DNA of 64,000 nucleotides. It comes from Burkholderia cenocepacia (lineage in GTDB: Bacteria; Pseudomonadota; Gammaproteobacteria; Burkholderiales; Burkholderiaceae). The first letter of the stretch is position 1. Each line of letters starts with the position of its first letter. The DNA is taken from positions 186,001 through 250,000 of the forward strand of contig NZ_UAQZ01000003.1 of assembly GCF_900446215.1 (NCBI RefSeq). Reading direction: 5' to 3'. This document shows, piece after piece, positions 45,957 to 56,775 of the stretch. The position numbers and the translations under genes are program-made. The notes under the pieces were generated by a model, which saw nothing but the letters and a program-made list of their open reading frames with translations, was not told where the DNA came from and ran no database searches.

Positions 45957-45989
45957 GCGATCGGACAGCGATCGGATAGCGATCGAACG
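45957..45989. repeat. Three tandem 11-base repeats
   Basis: Three adjacent copies of GCGATCGGAYA-type units lie between the peptidase and hydrolase genes (GCGATCGGACA, GCGATCGGATA, GCGATCGAACG). A related unit occurs just before them. The tract is short and probably variable between strains. Confidence 0.6.
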
Positions 45990-46019
45990 ACGGCCGGACA
46001 ATAACAGCGAGGGCAGGCA

Positions 46020-46571
46020 ATGGCGGACACTGCAGTGATCGTGGTCGACATGCAGCGCGGGCTGGTGGAGCGGGCGCGGCCCGCGTACCGGCTCGACGAC
46101 GTGGTGTCGGGCATCAACCGGTTGACGGCGGCGGCGCGCGCGGCGAACGCGCCGGTGTGCTTCGTGCAGCACGACGGCGACGCGGACGACGACGTCGTGC
46201 CCGGCACGCCGGGCTGGGAACTGCATGCGGGGCTGGTCGTCGGTCGCGACGACTGGCGCGTGCGCAAGCAGGCGAGCGACGCGTTTCACGACACGCCGCT
46301 CGCGGCGCAGCTCGATCGCCACGGCATCCGCTCGGTGCTGATCTGCGGCTATGCGACCGAGTTCTGCGTCGATTCGGCCGCACGCCGCGCCGCGTTGCTC
46401 GGCTACCGGACGACCGTCGTGTCCGACCTGCACACGACGAACGAGCGCGTCCACCTGTCGGCGGCGCAGATCGTCGCGCACCATCACTTCATCTGGAACA
46501 ACAATTCGCTGTCGGGCAACGCGGTGACGCCGCGTCCGCTCGCGGACGTGCTTGCTACGGAGTTCGCATGA
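46020..46571 (+). CDS. Isochorismatase-like cysteine hydrolase
   Basis: The 183-residue product has the isochorismatase-fold triad: Asp10 in V-V-D-M-Q, Lys83 in R-K-Q-A-S-D-A-F and Cys116 in Y-A-T-E-F-C-V-D. With the cysteine present it resembles the amidase/nicotinamidase branch and not true isochorismatase. The ATGA overlap with the next gene (stop at 46569-46571) suggests the two are translated together. The substrate is not evident. Confidence 0.88.
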   Translation: MADTAVIVVDMQRGLVERARPAYRLDDVVSGINRLTAAARAANAPVCFVQHDGDADDDVVPGTPGWELHAGLVVGRDDWRVRKQASDAFHDTPLAAQLDRHGIRSVLICGYATEFCVDSAARRAALLGYRTTVVSDLHTTNERVHLSAAQIVAHHHFIWNNNSLSGNAVTPRPLADVLATEFA

Positions 46572-47191
46572 CGATCAAGGCAGTGGTGTTCGATTTCGGC
46601 GGCGTGCTGATCGACTGGAGCCCCGAGTACCTTTACCGTGAACTGATTCCCGACGACGCCGAGCGCCGCTGGTTCCTCACGCACGTGTGCGCGATGGACT
46701 GGGTGGTCCGTCAGGACGGCGGGCAGACGATCGAGGAAGGCACGGCCGAACTCGTCGCGAAGTTTCCCGAGCACGAAGCGCTGATCCGCGTGTTCTATGC
46801 GCGCTGGCACGAGATGATCGGCGGCGTGCTCGAAGAAGGCGCGGACCTCGTCGACCGGCTGGACGCGCAGGGAATGCCGCTGTTCGGGCTGACGAACTGG
46901 TCCGCGCAGACGTTTCCGTATGCATGGGACAACTTCCCGGTGCTGCGCCGGTTCAAGGACATCGTCGTATCGGGCCGCGTGAAGCTCGTGAAACCCGATC
47001 CGGCGATCTACCGCGAGATGCATGCGCGGATCGAGCCGCACCTGCCCGGCATCGCGTCGCACGAACTCGTGTTCATCGATGACAACGCGAAGAACGCGGC
47101 GGCCGCCACGGCGCTCGGCTGGCACGGCATTCATCACACGAGCGCGGCGGCGACCGAGGCGCGGCTGCGCGAGCTGGGCGCGCTGGTGTAA
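46568..47191 (+). CDS. HAD-superfamily hydrolase
   Basis: The 207-residue product begins MTIKAVVFDFGGVLIDW, with nucleophile Asp9; the usual second Asp at +2 is Gly, as in the YihX-type branch. Motif II appears as L-T-N-W-S near residue 110, motif III Lys in V-K-L-V-K-P-D and motif IV as F-I-D-D-N. It is probably a small phosphatase. The ATG overlaps the preceding stop by four bases and a strong terminator follows, so the two genes form a two-gene unit. Confidence 0.9.
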   Translation: MTIKAVVFDFGGVLIDWSPEYLYRELIPDDAERRWFLTHVCAMDWVVRQDGGQTIEEGTAELVAKFPEHEALIRVFYARWHEMIGGVLEEGADLVDRLDAQGMPLFGLTNWSAQTFPYAWDNFPVLRRFKDIVVSGRVKLVKPDPAIYREMHARIEPHLPGIASHELVFIDDNAKNAAAATALGWHGIHHTSAAATEARLRELGALV

Positions 47192-47215
47192 GCGGCGGGA
47201 CGAGCGCCAGGCGAA

Positions 47216-47242
47216 AAAAAGCGGGCCATGGGCCCGCTTTTT
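47216..47242. terminator. Bidirectional terminator between the HAD gene and ettA
   Basis: A-run, GCGGGCC (47221-47227), loop ATG, GGCCCGC (47231-47237) and T5 form a perfect stem with T-runs on both strands. It serves the convergent HAD and ettA genes. Confidence 0.9.
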
Positions 47243-47331
47243 CGTTGTGCCGTTCCGGATGCGGCCTCCTTCGATCACCTTCGGCGTCCAGCCCCGCGTG
47301 AGCGCGAGGCCGGATGCCCGGGCCGCACCGG

Positions 47332-48999
<1,668 letters not shown>

Positions 49000-49167
49000 T
49001 TCGGTGTGAAAGTCAGAAGTGGTTGAGACGGCCGCGCAGCGCGCGGGCTGGCGGCGTCGGGTGATTCGGTACGGAGCGTGCCGCGCGGGGCGCGGCGGTG
49101 CGAGCGCGTATTGTACTTCGCCGCCGGCTGCCGCTGGCACCGCGCAGGCCATTCGGCCGACCCGCGC

Positions 49168-49476
49168 TCACAGCCACGCGGCGACGCCGCCATGCCCGGA
49201 GCAGGTGCCGCGCCGGTGGCGGCTGAAGCTGTACGTGCCGTCTCGGCAGCGCGCGCTCGCGCCGTCCGGCACGCGGCCCGATTTCGAATGCGCGGGCGCA
49301 TGCACGGTTTCGCCGTCGCGGTTGCGATAGGTGTCGTGACGGTCGAGATCGGCTTCGTCGCCGTAGCCGGGCGACGCGCGATAGGCGTGCGCGGCAGGCG
49401 GCAACGCGGTGCACGCGACGAAAAGCGCGGCGGACAGGGTCGCGACGTGGGTCGCGCGGCGAAGCAGGGCACGCAT
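49168..49476 (-). CDS. Secreted DUF3761 protein
   Basis: The 102-residue product has a signal peptide ending A-A-H-A near residue 31. The mature part contains the DUF3761 pattern V-P-D-G-A-S-A-R-C-R-D-G-T-Y-S-F-S then R-R-G-T-C-S-x-H-G-G-V. Two cysteines probably form a disulfide. Function is unknown. The ATG at 49476 is preceded by a weak GAGA-type site. The gene stands between ettA and a LysR gene, all on the same strand. Confidence 0.8.
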   Translation of the reverse strand: MRALLRRATHVATLSAALFVACTALPPAAHAYRASPGYGDEADLDRHDTYRNRDGETVHAPAHSKSGRVPDGASARCRDGTYSFSRHRRGTCSGHGGVAAWL

Positions 49477-49565
49477 GGTCTCTCTCGTTCTGTTCGTTGT
49501 TGTCGATGTCGGGCCGACGGCCCGCGCCGCATGTTAGCGGATCGGCGCCGGGGCGCCGCGCGACG

Positions 49566-50483
49566 CTACGCCGCGCCGGCCATCGACGCCGCGCCGTCGG
49601 CCTGCGCGGCATCGAGAATCCAGCGGCGGAACGCGGCAACCTTCGGCCGTTCCGCGTGATGCGGCGGATAGACGAGGTAGTACGCGAAATCGTCGAGCCA
49701 TGCGACGTCGGCAAGCTGCACGAGCCGGCCGCTCGCCAGTTCGCCGCGCACCATCGCCGCCGGCAGCAGCCCGGCGCCCTGGCCGGCGACGATCGCCTGC
49801 AGCAGCAGGCCCGAGTCGTCGAACGCGGGGCCGCGCGGCGGGCCGAAATCGTCGATTCGCTGCGCGCCGAACCAGATGTGCCAGCCCTTGCGTTCGGCGT
49901 CGTGCAGTTGCGGCCAGCCGACGAGCTCGGCCGGCGTCGCCGGCATGCCGAGCCGCGCGACGAGGTCGGGCGACGCGAGCGCGACGATTTCCACCGTCAG
50001 CAGCCGTTCGCTGCAGAGCCCGATGTAGCGCCCGAGGCCGTGACGGATCGCGACGTCGACGCCGTCGCGCGCGAAATCCGCGAGCGCGTGGCTCGTGACG
50101 ACCTGCAGGTCGACGTCCGGGCAAGCCTGCCGGAACTGCGCGAGGCGCGGGACGAGCCACGCGGATGCGAAGAACGGCGTCACGCTCACGGTCAGCACGC
50201 CGCTGTCGGCGGCGCCCGACACGCGCTGCGACGCGTCGGCGATCTGCCGGAACGCGTTGCGCACGGGCGGCAGGTAGTCGCGGCCGGCGGCCGTCAGCAG
50301 GATGCCGCGGTTCACGCGCTCGAACAGCTGCACGCCGAGATGCGTCTCGAGCGTGCGGATCATCTGGCTCACCGCACCGGGCGTGACCGACAGCTCCTCG
50401 GCCGCCGACTTCACCGACAGGTGGCGGGCGGCGGCTTCGAAGGCGCGCAACGCATTGAGCGGCGGCAGGCGCGAACGGTTCAT
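49566..50483 (-). CDS. LysR-family regulator (GcvA-like)
   Basis: The 305-residue product has the GcvA/TrpI-type opening LPPLNALRAFEAAARHLSVK and the helix-turn-helix with TPGAVSQMIRTLE, followed by an effector-binding domain. It is divergent from an MFS gene and probably controls it. The start is the ATG at 50483. Confidence 0.92.
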   Translation of the reverse strand: MNRSRLPPLNALRAFEAAARHLSVKSAAEELSVTPGAVSQMIRTLETHLGVQLFERVNRGILLTAAGRDYLPPVRNAFRQIADASQRVSGAADSGVLTVSVTPFFASAWLVPRLAQFRQACPDVDLQVVTSHALADFARDGVDVAIRHGLGRYIGLCSERLLTVEIVALASPDLVARLGMPATPAELVGWPQLHDAERKGWHIWFGAQRIDDFGPPRGPAFDDSGLLLQAIVAGQGAGLLPAAMVRGELASGRLVQLADVAWLDDFAYYLVYPPHHAERPKVAAFRRWILDAAQADGAASMAGAA

Positions 50484-50604
50484 TCAGTTTTTCTAAAGCG
50501 AAAGATCGACGAAATATCGTTTGAGACGACGCGTACGCGCGAGTACCGTTGACGCATCGGATCGCCCGTTTCACGGCTGCCCGCCGGCGGCCGATGCGAT
50601 CAAC

Positions 50605-50617
50605 ATAGTTCAACTAT
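50605..50617. promoter_or_regulatory. Perfect dyad in the LysR/MFS divergent region
   Basis: ATAGTT-C-AACTAT is a 13-base perfect palindrome in the AT-richer part of the 193-bp divergent region, 60 bases before the MFS start. It has an A-N11-T end pattern and is a candidate LysR site. TATATC (50615-50620) overlaps it and could be a -10 box. Confidence 0.4.
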
Positions 50618-50676
50618 ATCCACGAGGCAATCCGGACGCCGCCCGGCAGCCGGTGGAACCCGAAAGGAGCATCGTC

Positions 50677-51945
50677 ATGAACCGCCCGAGCGCATCGCGC
50701 CTTTTCTACGGCTGGTACGTGGTGGCGGCTGCGTTCGCCGTCACGTTCGTCGGATTCGGCAGCGCGTACACGTTCAGCGCGTTCGTCGAGTCGCTGCAGC
50801 GGGATTTCGCCGCGTCGCGTGGCCAGATCTCGCTCGTGTTCTCGCTCGCCGGCTTCCTCTACTTCGGCTTCGGCATCGTCAGTGGGCCGCTGGCCGATCG
50901 TTTCGGCTCGCGGCGCCTCGCCGTGGTCGGGATGTTGCTGACCGGCGCGGGGCTCGCGGCCGCCGGCGCGGCGCGCACGCTGCTGCAGGTCTACGTCGCG
51001 TACGGGCTCGGGGTGGGGTTCGGCGTCGGCTGCGCGTACGTGCCGGCCGTCGGCGCGGTGCAGCGCTGGTTCGTGCGTCGGCGCGGGTTCGCGTCGGGGC
51101 TCGCGGTCGCGGGGATCGGCGTCGGCACGCTGGTGATGCCGCCGCTCGCTTCCGCGCTGATCGCGCAGGTTGGCTGGCGCGGCGCGTATTTCACGCTGGC
51201 CGCGATCGCGCTCGTGCTGGGGGCCGGCATGTCGCTGCTGATCGAGAACGACCCGCGCGGGCGCGGATTGCTGCCGGACGGCGAGGTCGCCCGTGACGGC
51301 GGCGGCCGGCATGCCGGTGCTTCGCCGGCCGCCGCGAACGCGCCAGCCGGCGCGACGGTGCGCGAAGCCGTCACGTCGCGGCCGTTCGCGAGCCTCTACG
51401 CGGCCTGCCTCGTCTGCTCGTTCGGCGTGTTCGTCCCGTTCGTTCACCTCGTGCCGTACGCGCTCGATCATGGCGTCGCGCCATCGACGGCCGTGCTGCT
51501 GCTCGGCGCGATCGGCGTCGGCAGCACGGCCGGCCGCTTCTTCCTCGGCGGCCTCGCCGACCGCTTCGGCCGCCGCGCGTCGCTGCTCGCGATGTTCGCG
51601 GGCATGGCCGTCGCGCTGGTCGCGTGGGCGGGCGCCGGCACCGTCGCGACGCTCGCTGCGTTCGCGCTCGTGTTCGGCGTGTTCTACGGCGGCTGGGTCG
51701 CCGTGCTGCCGGCGGTCGTGATGGACTATTTCGGCGGGCGCAACGTGAGCGCGATCATCGGCATCCTGTACACGAGCGTCGCGTTCGGCACGCTGGTCGG
51801 GCCGGCCGCCGCCGGCTTCATCTACGATGCGGGCGGCGGCTATCTCGTGCCGATCCTCGCGAGCGCCGCCGCGAATGCGATCGCGTTCGCGATCGTCGCG
51901 ACCACCGGGCGTGCGCCGGCCGCCGCCCGCGCGGCCGGCGGATAG
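50677..51945 (+). CDS. MFS transporter, monocarboxylate/oxalate-formate-like
   Basis: The 422-residue product has 12 predicted helices. Family features are F-Y-G-W-Y-V-V near the start, G-P-L-A-D-R-F-G-S-R-R in loop 2-3 and G-G-L-A-D-R-F-G-R-R in loop 8-9. This layout fits the monocarboxylate/oxalate-formate antiporter branch. AAGGAG lies 7 bases before the ATG at 50677; the frame before it includes unrelated residues. It is divergent from the GcvA-like regulator. The substrate is unknown, probably an organic acid. Confidence 0.88.
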   Translation: MNRPSASRLFYGWYVVAAAFAVTFVGFGSAYTFSAFVESLQRDFAASRGQISLVFSLAGFLYFGFGIVSGPLADRFGSRRLAVVGMLLTGAGLAAAGAARTLLQVYVAYGLGVGFGVGCAYVPAVGAVQRWFVRRRGFASGLAVAGIGVGTLVMPPLASALIAQVGWRGAYFTLAAIALVLGAGMSLLIENDPRGRGLLPDGEVARDGGGRHAGASPAAANAPAGATVREAVTSRPFASLYAACLVCSFGVFVPFVHLVPYALDHGVAPSTAVLLLGAIGVGSTAGRFFLGGLADRFGRRASLLAMFAGMAVALVAWAGAGTVATLAAFALVFGVFYGGWVAVLPAVVMDYFGGRNVSAIIGILYTSVAFGTLVGPAAAGFIYDAGGGYLVPILASAAANAIAFAIVATTGRAPAAARAAGG

Positions 51946-52026
51946 CGCCGCGAGGCTGGGTGCGTCGCGCGATTTCCGGTAGGGTGGCCGGATCGTCAAC
52001 CATCGACGCATGGTCGGGGAGGCATC

Positions 52027-52374
52027 GTGACATTCGACGAAGTCCGGCAGATCGCACTGGCGTGGCGCGGCGTCGAGGAAGGTACGTCGTACGGCACGCC
52101 CGCTCTCAAGGTGAAGGGCAAGCTGCTCGCGCGGCTGCGCGAGGACGGCGACACGCTCGTCGTGAAGGGCGTTGGCCCCGACGAGCGCGCGTGGCTGATC
52201 GAATCGGCGCCCGACGTGTATTACGTGACCGATCACTATGTCGGCTGGCCGATCGTGCTGGTGCGCCTGTCGGCTGCGCATCCGGACGCCGTGAAAAACC
52301 TGCTTCTGCGAGAATGGCACGCAATCGTGCCGGCGCAGTGGCGGAACGAAGCCGCCGCCCGCGACGCGAACTGA
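52027..52374 (+). CDS. MmcQ/YjbR-family protein
   Basis: The 115-residue product has the MmcQ/YjbR fold landmarks: P-E/D-E-V-R start, E-G-T-S-Y-G-T-P-A-L-K-V-K-G-K near residue 18 and H-Y-V-G-W-P-I-V-L-V near 70. It is a small DNA-binding-like cytoplasmic protein of unknown role. The start is GTG at 52027. It lies 81 bp after the MFS gene. Confidence 0.88.
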   Translation: MTFDEVRQIALAWRGVEEGTSYGTPALKVKGKLLARLREDGDTLVVKGVGPDERAWLIESAPDVYYVTDHYVGWPIVLVRLSAAHPDAVKNLLLREWHAIVPAQWRNEAAARDAN

Positions 52375-52750
52375 ACGGCGCGCCCGGCGCGCGAGGCGCG
52401 GCCGAACCGGAGCAAGCGTTGCATCGGTTCGCATCGATGCAACGAGTGGTTCCATCGAAATGCTTCAATTGGTTCTTAGTGAAGAACCGTTTGATGCTTA
52501 CACTCCTTCGCTTCGAAGGCGGCTGACGACAGCCGACGGAACGGGCGTACGCGATGCGCCGGCGCCCGGTGCGCCGCATCGCACCCGCAGCTTCGCAGAC
52601 TGCGCGGACGACCCGGCCGGAACGGCCCCATCCGGCCCATGCCCGCGTGCGACGCACGCGCGGTCGCAGCCGGATTCAAGAACGACAACTCCCCGCGCCG
52701 CCTTCACGCGACACCCGGTCGTATCGGAACCGTTTTTTGGAGAGAGACAG
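52375..52750. other. Gene-free region with three hairpins before the GabP-like permease
   Basis: This 376-bp stretch contains three short perfect inverted repeats: a 10-bp stem at 52417-52426/52435-52444, a 7-bp stem at 52471-52477/52482-52488 and a 6-bp stem at 52505-52510/52514-52519. None has a T-run. The DNA between 52441 and 52510 is AT-richer and may be the promoter. The reading frame open across 52460-52750 before the permease looks random. Confidence 0.45.
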
Positions 52751-54142
52751 ATGAGTGGAAGCAACACAGGCCTCGGCACCGGCCTGAAGCAGCGTCACGT
52801 GACGATGATGTCGATTGCCGGCGTCATCGGCGCGGGCTTGTTCGTCGGCTCCGGCCACGCGATCGCGGAAGCCGGGCCGGCATCGATACTCGCGTATGCG
52901 ATCGCGGGCGTGCTGGTCGTGCTGGTGATGCGCATGCTCGGCGAAATGGCCGTCGCGCATCCGGACAGCGGGTCGTTCTCGACCTATGCCGATCGCGCGA
53001 TCGGCCACTGGGCCGGCTTCACGATCGGCTGGCTGTACTGGTGGTTCTGGGTGCTGGTGATCCCGATCGAGGCGACCGCCGCCGCGACCATTCTCAATGC
53101 GTGGTTCCCGGGCATCGCGACGTGGATCTTCGCGCTCGGCATCACGCTGCTGCTCACCATCACCAACCTCTTTTCCGTCAAGAACTACGGCGAATTCGAA
53201 TTCTGGTTCGCGCTGATCAAGGTCGTCGCGATCGTCGTGTTCCTGTGCATCGGCGGTGCGGCGATCGTCGGCATCATTCCTGCGCCGTCCGTGTCGGGCG
53301 TGTCGAACCTGTTCGTGCACGACGGCTTCATGCCGCACGGCGCGAGCGCGGTGCTCGCGGCGATGCTCACGACGATGTTCTCGTTCCTCGGCACCGAGAT
53401 CGTGACGATCGCGGCCGCCGAATCGGACAACCCGCAACGCCAGATCGTGCGCGCGACGAACTCGGTCATCTGGCGTATCACGCTGTTCTATCTCGGCTCG
53501 ATCCTCGTCGTCGCGGCCATCGTGCCGTGGAACGACCCGCTGCTGCCGAAGCATGGCTCGTATCAGCGCGCGATGGAGCTGATCGGCATCCCGAACGCGA
53601 AGGCGATCATCGACGTGATCGTGCTCGTGTCGGTCGCGAGCTGCCTGAATTCGGCGCTGTACACCGCGTCGCGGATGCTGTTCTCGCTGTCCCGGCGCAA
53701 GGACGCGCCGGCCTTCCTGCATCGCACCGATTCGACCGGCACGCCGCGCGCGGCCGTGCTCGCGTCGACCGCGTTCGGTTTCCTGACCGTGATCGCGAAC
53801 TACCTGATGCCGGAGCAGGTGTTCGGCTTCCTGCTCGCGACGTCGGGCGCGATCGCGTTGCTCGTGTATCTCGTGATCGCGATCTCGCAACTGCGGATGC
53901 GCAAGACGCTCGAAGCGGGCGGCGCCGACCTGACGCTGCGGATGTGGCTGTTCCCGTGGCTCACGTGGGCCGTGATCCTGTTCATCTGCGGCACGCTGAC
54001 CGTGATGTTCGTCAGCGAGGAGCATCGGATGGAAGTCGGCGCGACGGCCGTGCTCGCGTTGATCGTGCTGTTCGCGTCGTGGCTGAACAAGCGTGGGCGC
54101 GATGCGCAGGCGAACGCCGGGCGGCGGGTGTCGGCGACGTGA
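52751..54142 (+). CDS. gabP: GabP-like amino acid/GABA permease
   Basis: The 463-residue product is an APC-family permease with 12 helices, close in length to GabP. It starts MSGSNTGLGTGLKQRHVTMM and has the amino-acid-permease signature GVIGAGLFVGSG near residue 24 and S-F-L-G-T-E-I-V-T-I-A-A-A-E-S near 215. GGAGAG lies just before the ATG at 52751. 4-Aminobutyrate is the likely substrate, but related permeases are hard to distinguish. It is followed by a terminator. Confidence 0.75.
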   Translation: MSGSNTGLGTGLKQRHVTMMSIAGVIGAGLFVGSGHAIAEAGPASILAYAIAGVLVVLVMRMLGEMAVAHPDSGSFSTYADRAIGHWAGFTIGWLYWWFWVLVIPIEATAAATILNAWFPGIATWIFALGITLLLTITNLFSVKNYGEFEFWFALIKVVAIVVFLCIGGAAIVGIIPAPSVSGVSNLFVHDGFMPHGASAVLAAMLTTMFSFLGTEIVTIAAAESDNPQRQIVRATNSVIWRITLFYLGSILVVAAIVPWNDPLLPKHGSYQRAMELIGIPNAKAIIDVIVLVSVASCLNSALYTASRMLFSLSRRKDAPAFLHRTDSTGTPRAAVLASTAFGFLTVIANYLMPEQVFGFLLATSGAIALLVYLVIAISQLRMRKTLEAGGADLTLRMWLFPWLTWAVILFICGTLTVMFVSEEHRMEVGATAVLALIVLFASWLNKRGRDAQANAGRRVSAT

Positions 54143-54198
54143 GCGCGCGAGCGGCCGGATGCGATAGCACCTGAGTGATACGGCCCGGAAGTATCGTG

Positions 54199-54231
54199 GC
54201 CCGACCGGCGTGTGCCGGCCGGGCTTTTTTT
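54199..54231 (+). terminator. Terminator after the GabP-like gene
   Basis: An 11-bp stem with one mismatch (54199-54209 with 54214-54224), loop GTGT, and seven T residues lie 57 bases after the stop. Confidence 0.88.
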
Positions 54232-54395
54232 GTTCATCAAGGATTACCGGGTAACGGCCCGGCCGGCGTCCGCTCAGACGGCCGCGTCGCGGTCGATTCA
54301 TTCCTGTTGGGAGATAAATCATCGACAAGCGGGATATTTGTTACCGAGACAGTTTCATTTATTCTACGGGCTCACCACCAATCAAGAGTCCGACC

Positions 54396-55607
54396 ATGTC
54401 GATCCGTCATCTGTTTTCTTCCGCACTCGCGGCGACTGCGCTGCTCGGCGCCGCATCCGCAAGCATCGCTGCCCCGCTGACCGTCGATGTCTACAATCCG
54501 GGCGCGCATGCGATCTTCCCGGTTTCGTCCGAAATCGTTTCGGGCAAGACCGAGGCGATCCTGATCGACGCCCAGTTCCAGCGCAACGACGCTCAGGCGC
54601 TGGTGAGCCGGATCAAGGCGAGCGGCAAGACGCTCAAGGCCGTCTACGTGAGCCACAGCGACCCCGACTATTACTTCGGGCTGGAAACCATTCACGCGGC
54701 GTTCCCGGATGCGAAGATCGTCGCGACGCCGCAGACCGTCGCCGCGATCGCGGCCAGCAAGGACGGCAAGCTCGCCTACTGGGGCCCGATCCTGAAGGAC
54801 AACGCGCCGGCTTCGGTGATCGTGCCGCAGCCGCTCGACGGCAATACGCTGCGCGTCGACGGCGAGCCGTTGCGCATCGTCGGGCTCGACGGCCCGACGC
54901 CCGATCGCACGTTCGTGTGGATTCCTTCCGCGCGGACCGTGGTCGGTGGCATCCCGGTCGCCGCGAACATTCATGTCTGGATGGCCGACACGCAGACGCC
55001 GCTGTCGCACGCGAACTGGCTGGCAACGCTCGACCGGATCGATGCACTGAAGCCGGCGCGCGTCGTGCCCGGCCACTTCCTGCCGAACCGCGACGGCAGC
55101 CAGCCGTTCACCACGGGCGTCGCGTTCACGCGGAATTACGTGAAGGCGTTCGACCAGGAAGCGGCGCGCGCGAAGGATTCGACGACGCTCATCGCGGCGA
55201 TGGAGGCGCGCTACCCGGATCTCGGCGAGAAGCCGTCGCTCGAGCTGAGCGCGAAAGTTGCCAAGGGCGAGATGCAGTGGCCCGCGCCGGCGCCGTTCCC
55301 CGCGGCGGGCAAGACGGTGCGCGTGCAGTTCGGCGCTACCGCGTTCGACCTGAACTTCAAGGACGACAGGACGATGTCGTTCGTCGGCACGGCCGGCCAA
55401 TTCAAGGGCGTGACGGATACGGTGCAGTACACGGCGCGCGAGGTCCGTCCGCAGGTGTACATGGTGTACTGGCATGAGCCGTCCACCGGCTCGAACGTCG
55501 TGCACGTCGAGGATTTCGAACGCGGCGCGGTGGATACGAACATCGCGATGAAGGATGGACAGTTCCTGCATCTGTCCGGGACGCTGAAGGTCGTCGGTCG
55601 CGAATGA
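54396..55607 (+). CDS. Exported metallo-beta-lactamase-fold protein fused to a MoaF-like domain
   Basis: The 403-residue product has a signal peptide (residues 1-26, ending A-S-I-A-A). Residues 30-235 form an MBL-like domain in which the usual H-x-H-x-D-H reads H-S-D-P-D-Y (87-92), so two zinc ligands are missing. A later P-G-H-F keeps one histidine. Residues 305-400 resemble the C-terminal MoaF domain, with R-P-Q-V-Y-M-V-Y-W and V-V-H-V-E-D-F. The ATG at 54396 starts the signal peptide. The enzyme activity is doubtful and the substrate unknown. It is flanked by terminators and is a single-gene unit. Confidence 0.78.
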   Translation: MSIRHLFSSALAATALLGAASASIAAPLTVDVYNPGAHAIFPVSSEIVSGKTEAILIDAQFQRNDAQALVSRIKASGKTLKAVYVSHSDPDYYFGLETIHAAFPDAKIVATPQTVAAIAASKDGKLAYWGPILKDNAPASVIVPQPLDGNTLRVDGEPLRIVGLDGPTPDRTFVWIPSARTVVGGIPVAANIHVWMADTQTPLSHANWLATLDRIDALKPARVVPGHFLPNRDGSQPFTTGVAFTRNYVKAFDQEAARAKDSTTLIAAMEARYPDLGEKPSLELSAKVAKGEMQWPAPAPFPAAGKTVRVQFGATAFDLNFKDDRTMSFVGTAGQFKGVTDTVQYTAREVRPQVYMVYWHEPSTGSNVVHVEDFERGAVDTNIAMKDGQFLHLSGTLKVVGRE

Positions 55608-55630
55608 GTCGGTCTTCCGCCGTCGAAAAG

Positions 55631-55658
55631 AAAAAGCCCGCATTCAGCGGGCTTTTTT
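55631..55658. terminator. Bidirectional terminator between the MBL gene and ychF
   Basis: AAAAAGCCCGC (55631-55641) and GCGGGC (55647-55652) followed by T6 form a stem with loop ATTCA. T-runs occur on both strands and the flanking genes converge. Confidence 0.92.
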
Positions 55659-55680
55659 ACGCTCGATGCGACAGCAACGC

Positions 55681-56775
55681 TCAGACGTTGAACAGGAAGT
55701 TCATCACGTCGCCGTCGTGCACGACATATTCCTTCCCTTCCGCGCGCATCTTGCCGGCTTCCTTCGCGCCTTGCTCGCCCTTGTACGTGACGAAGTCGTC
55801 GAACGCGATCGTCTGCGCGCGGATGAAGCCGCGCTCGAAGTCGGTGTGGATCACGCCCGCCGCTTGCGGCGCGGTATCGCCGATGTGGATCGTCCACGCG
55901 CGCACTTCCTTCACGCCCGCGGTGAAGTAGGTCTGCAGGCCGAGCAGCTTGAAGCCTGCGCGGATCACGCGGTCGAGGCCCGGCTCTTCCATGCCCATGT
56001 CGGCAAGGAAGGCTTCCTTGTCCGCGTCGTCGAGATCGGCGATTTCCGCCTCGATCGCCGCGCATACGGCGACCACCGGCGCGTTTTCGCTTTCCGCGTA
56101 CTTGCGCACCGCCTCGAGGTGCGGGTTGTTCTCGAAGCCGTCGTCCTTCACGTTGGCGACGTACATCGCCGGCTTCGCGGTGATCAGGCAGAACGGCTTG
56201 ATCAGCGCCTGTTCGTCGTCCGACAGCGCGAGGCCGCGCACGGCCTTGCCCTGGTCGAGCTGCGCGCGCACCTTTTCGAGCACCGCGACGAGCTTCGCCG
56301 CTTCCTTGTCGTTGCCCGACTTCGCCGCCTTCGAATAGCGCGTGAGCGCCTTCTCGATGGTGCCGAGGTCGGCGAGCGCGAGTTCGGTGTTGATCACTTC
56401 GATGTCGTCGATCGGGCTGACCTTGCCGGCGACGTGAATGACGTTCTCGTCCTCGAAGCAGCGCACGACGTGCGTGATCGCGTCGGTTTCGCGGATGTTC
56501 GCGAGGAACTGGTTGCCGAGGCCTTCACCCTTGCTCGCGCCCGCGACGAGGCCCGCGATGTCGACGAACTCGACGACGGCCGGCACGACACGCTCCGGCT
56601 TGACGATCTCGGAGAGCGCTTTCAGGCGCGTATCCGGCACTTCGACGATGCCGACGTTCGGCTCGATCGTGCAGAACGGGTAGTTCTCGGCGGCGATGCC
56701 GGCCTTGGTCAGCGCATTGAACAGGGTGGACTTGCCGACGTTGGGCAAGCCGACGATGCCGCATTTGAGACTCAT
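55681..56775 (-). CDS. ychF: Ribosome-associated ATPase YchF
   Basis: The 364-residue product has G1 motif GLPNVGKST at residues 9-17, G3 as F-V-D-I-A-G-L, a coiled-coil insert and a C-terminal TGS domain with [12 protein letters not shown]. YchF (OLA1) binds ATP in preference to GTP and interacts with ribosomes in stress responses. The start is the ATG at 56775; the long frame to 57912 is antiphase through the upstream gene. It converges on the MBL gene and is divergent from the UbiH-type gene. Confidence 0.96.
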   Translation of the reverse strand: MSLKCGIVGLPNVGKSTLFNALTKAGIAAENYPFCTIEPNVGIVEVPDTRLKALSEIVKPERVVPAVVEFVDIAGLVAGASKGEGLGNQFLANIRETDAITHVVRCFEDENVIHVAGKVSPIDDIEVINTELALADLGTIEKALTRYSKAAKSGNDKEAAKLVAVLEKVRAQLDQGKAVRGLALSDDEQALIKPFCLITAKPAMYVANVKDDGFENNPHLEAVRKYAESENAPVVAVCAAIEAEIADLDDADKEAFLADMGMEEPGLDRVIRAGFKLLGLQTYFTAGVKEVRAWTIHIGDTAPQAAGVIHTDFERGFIRAQTIAFDDFVTYKGEQGAKEAGKMRAEGKEYVVHDGDVMNFLFNV

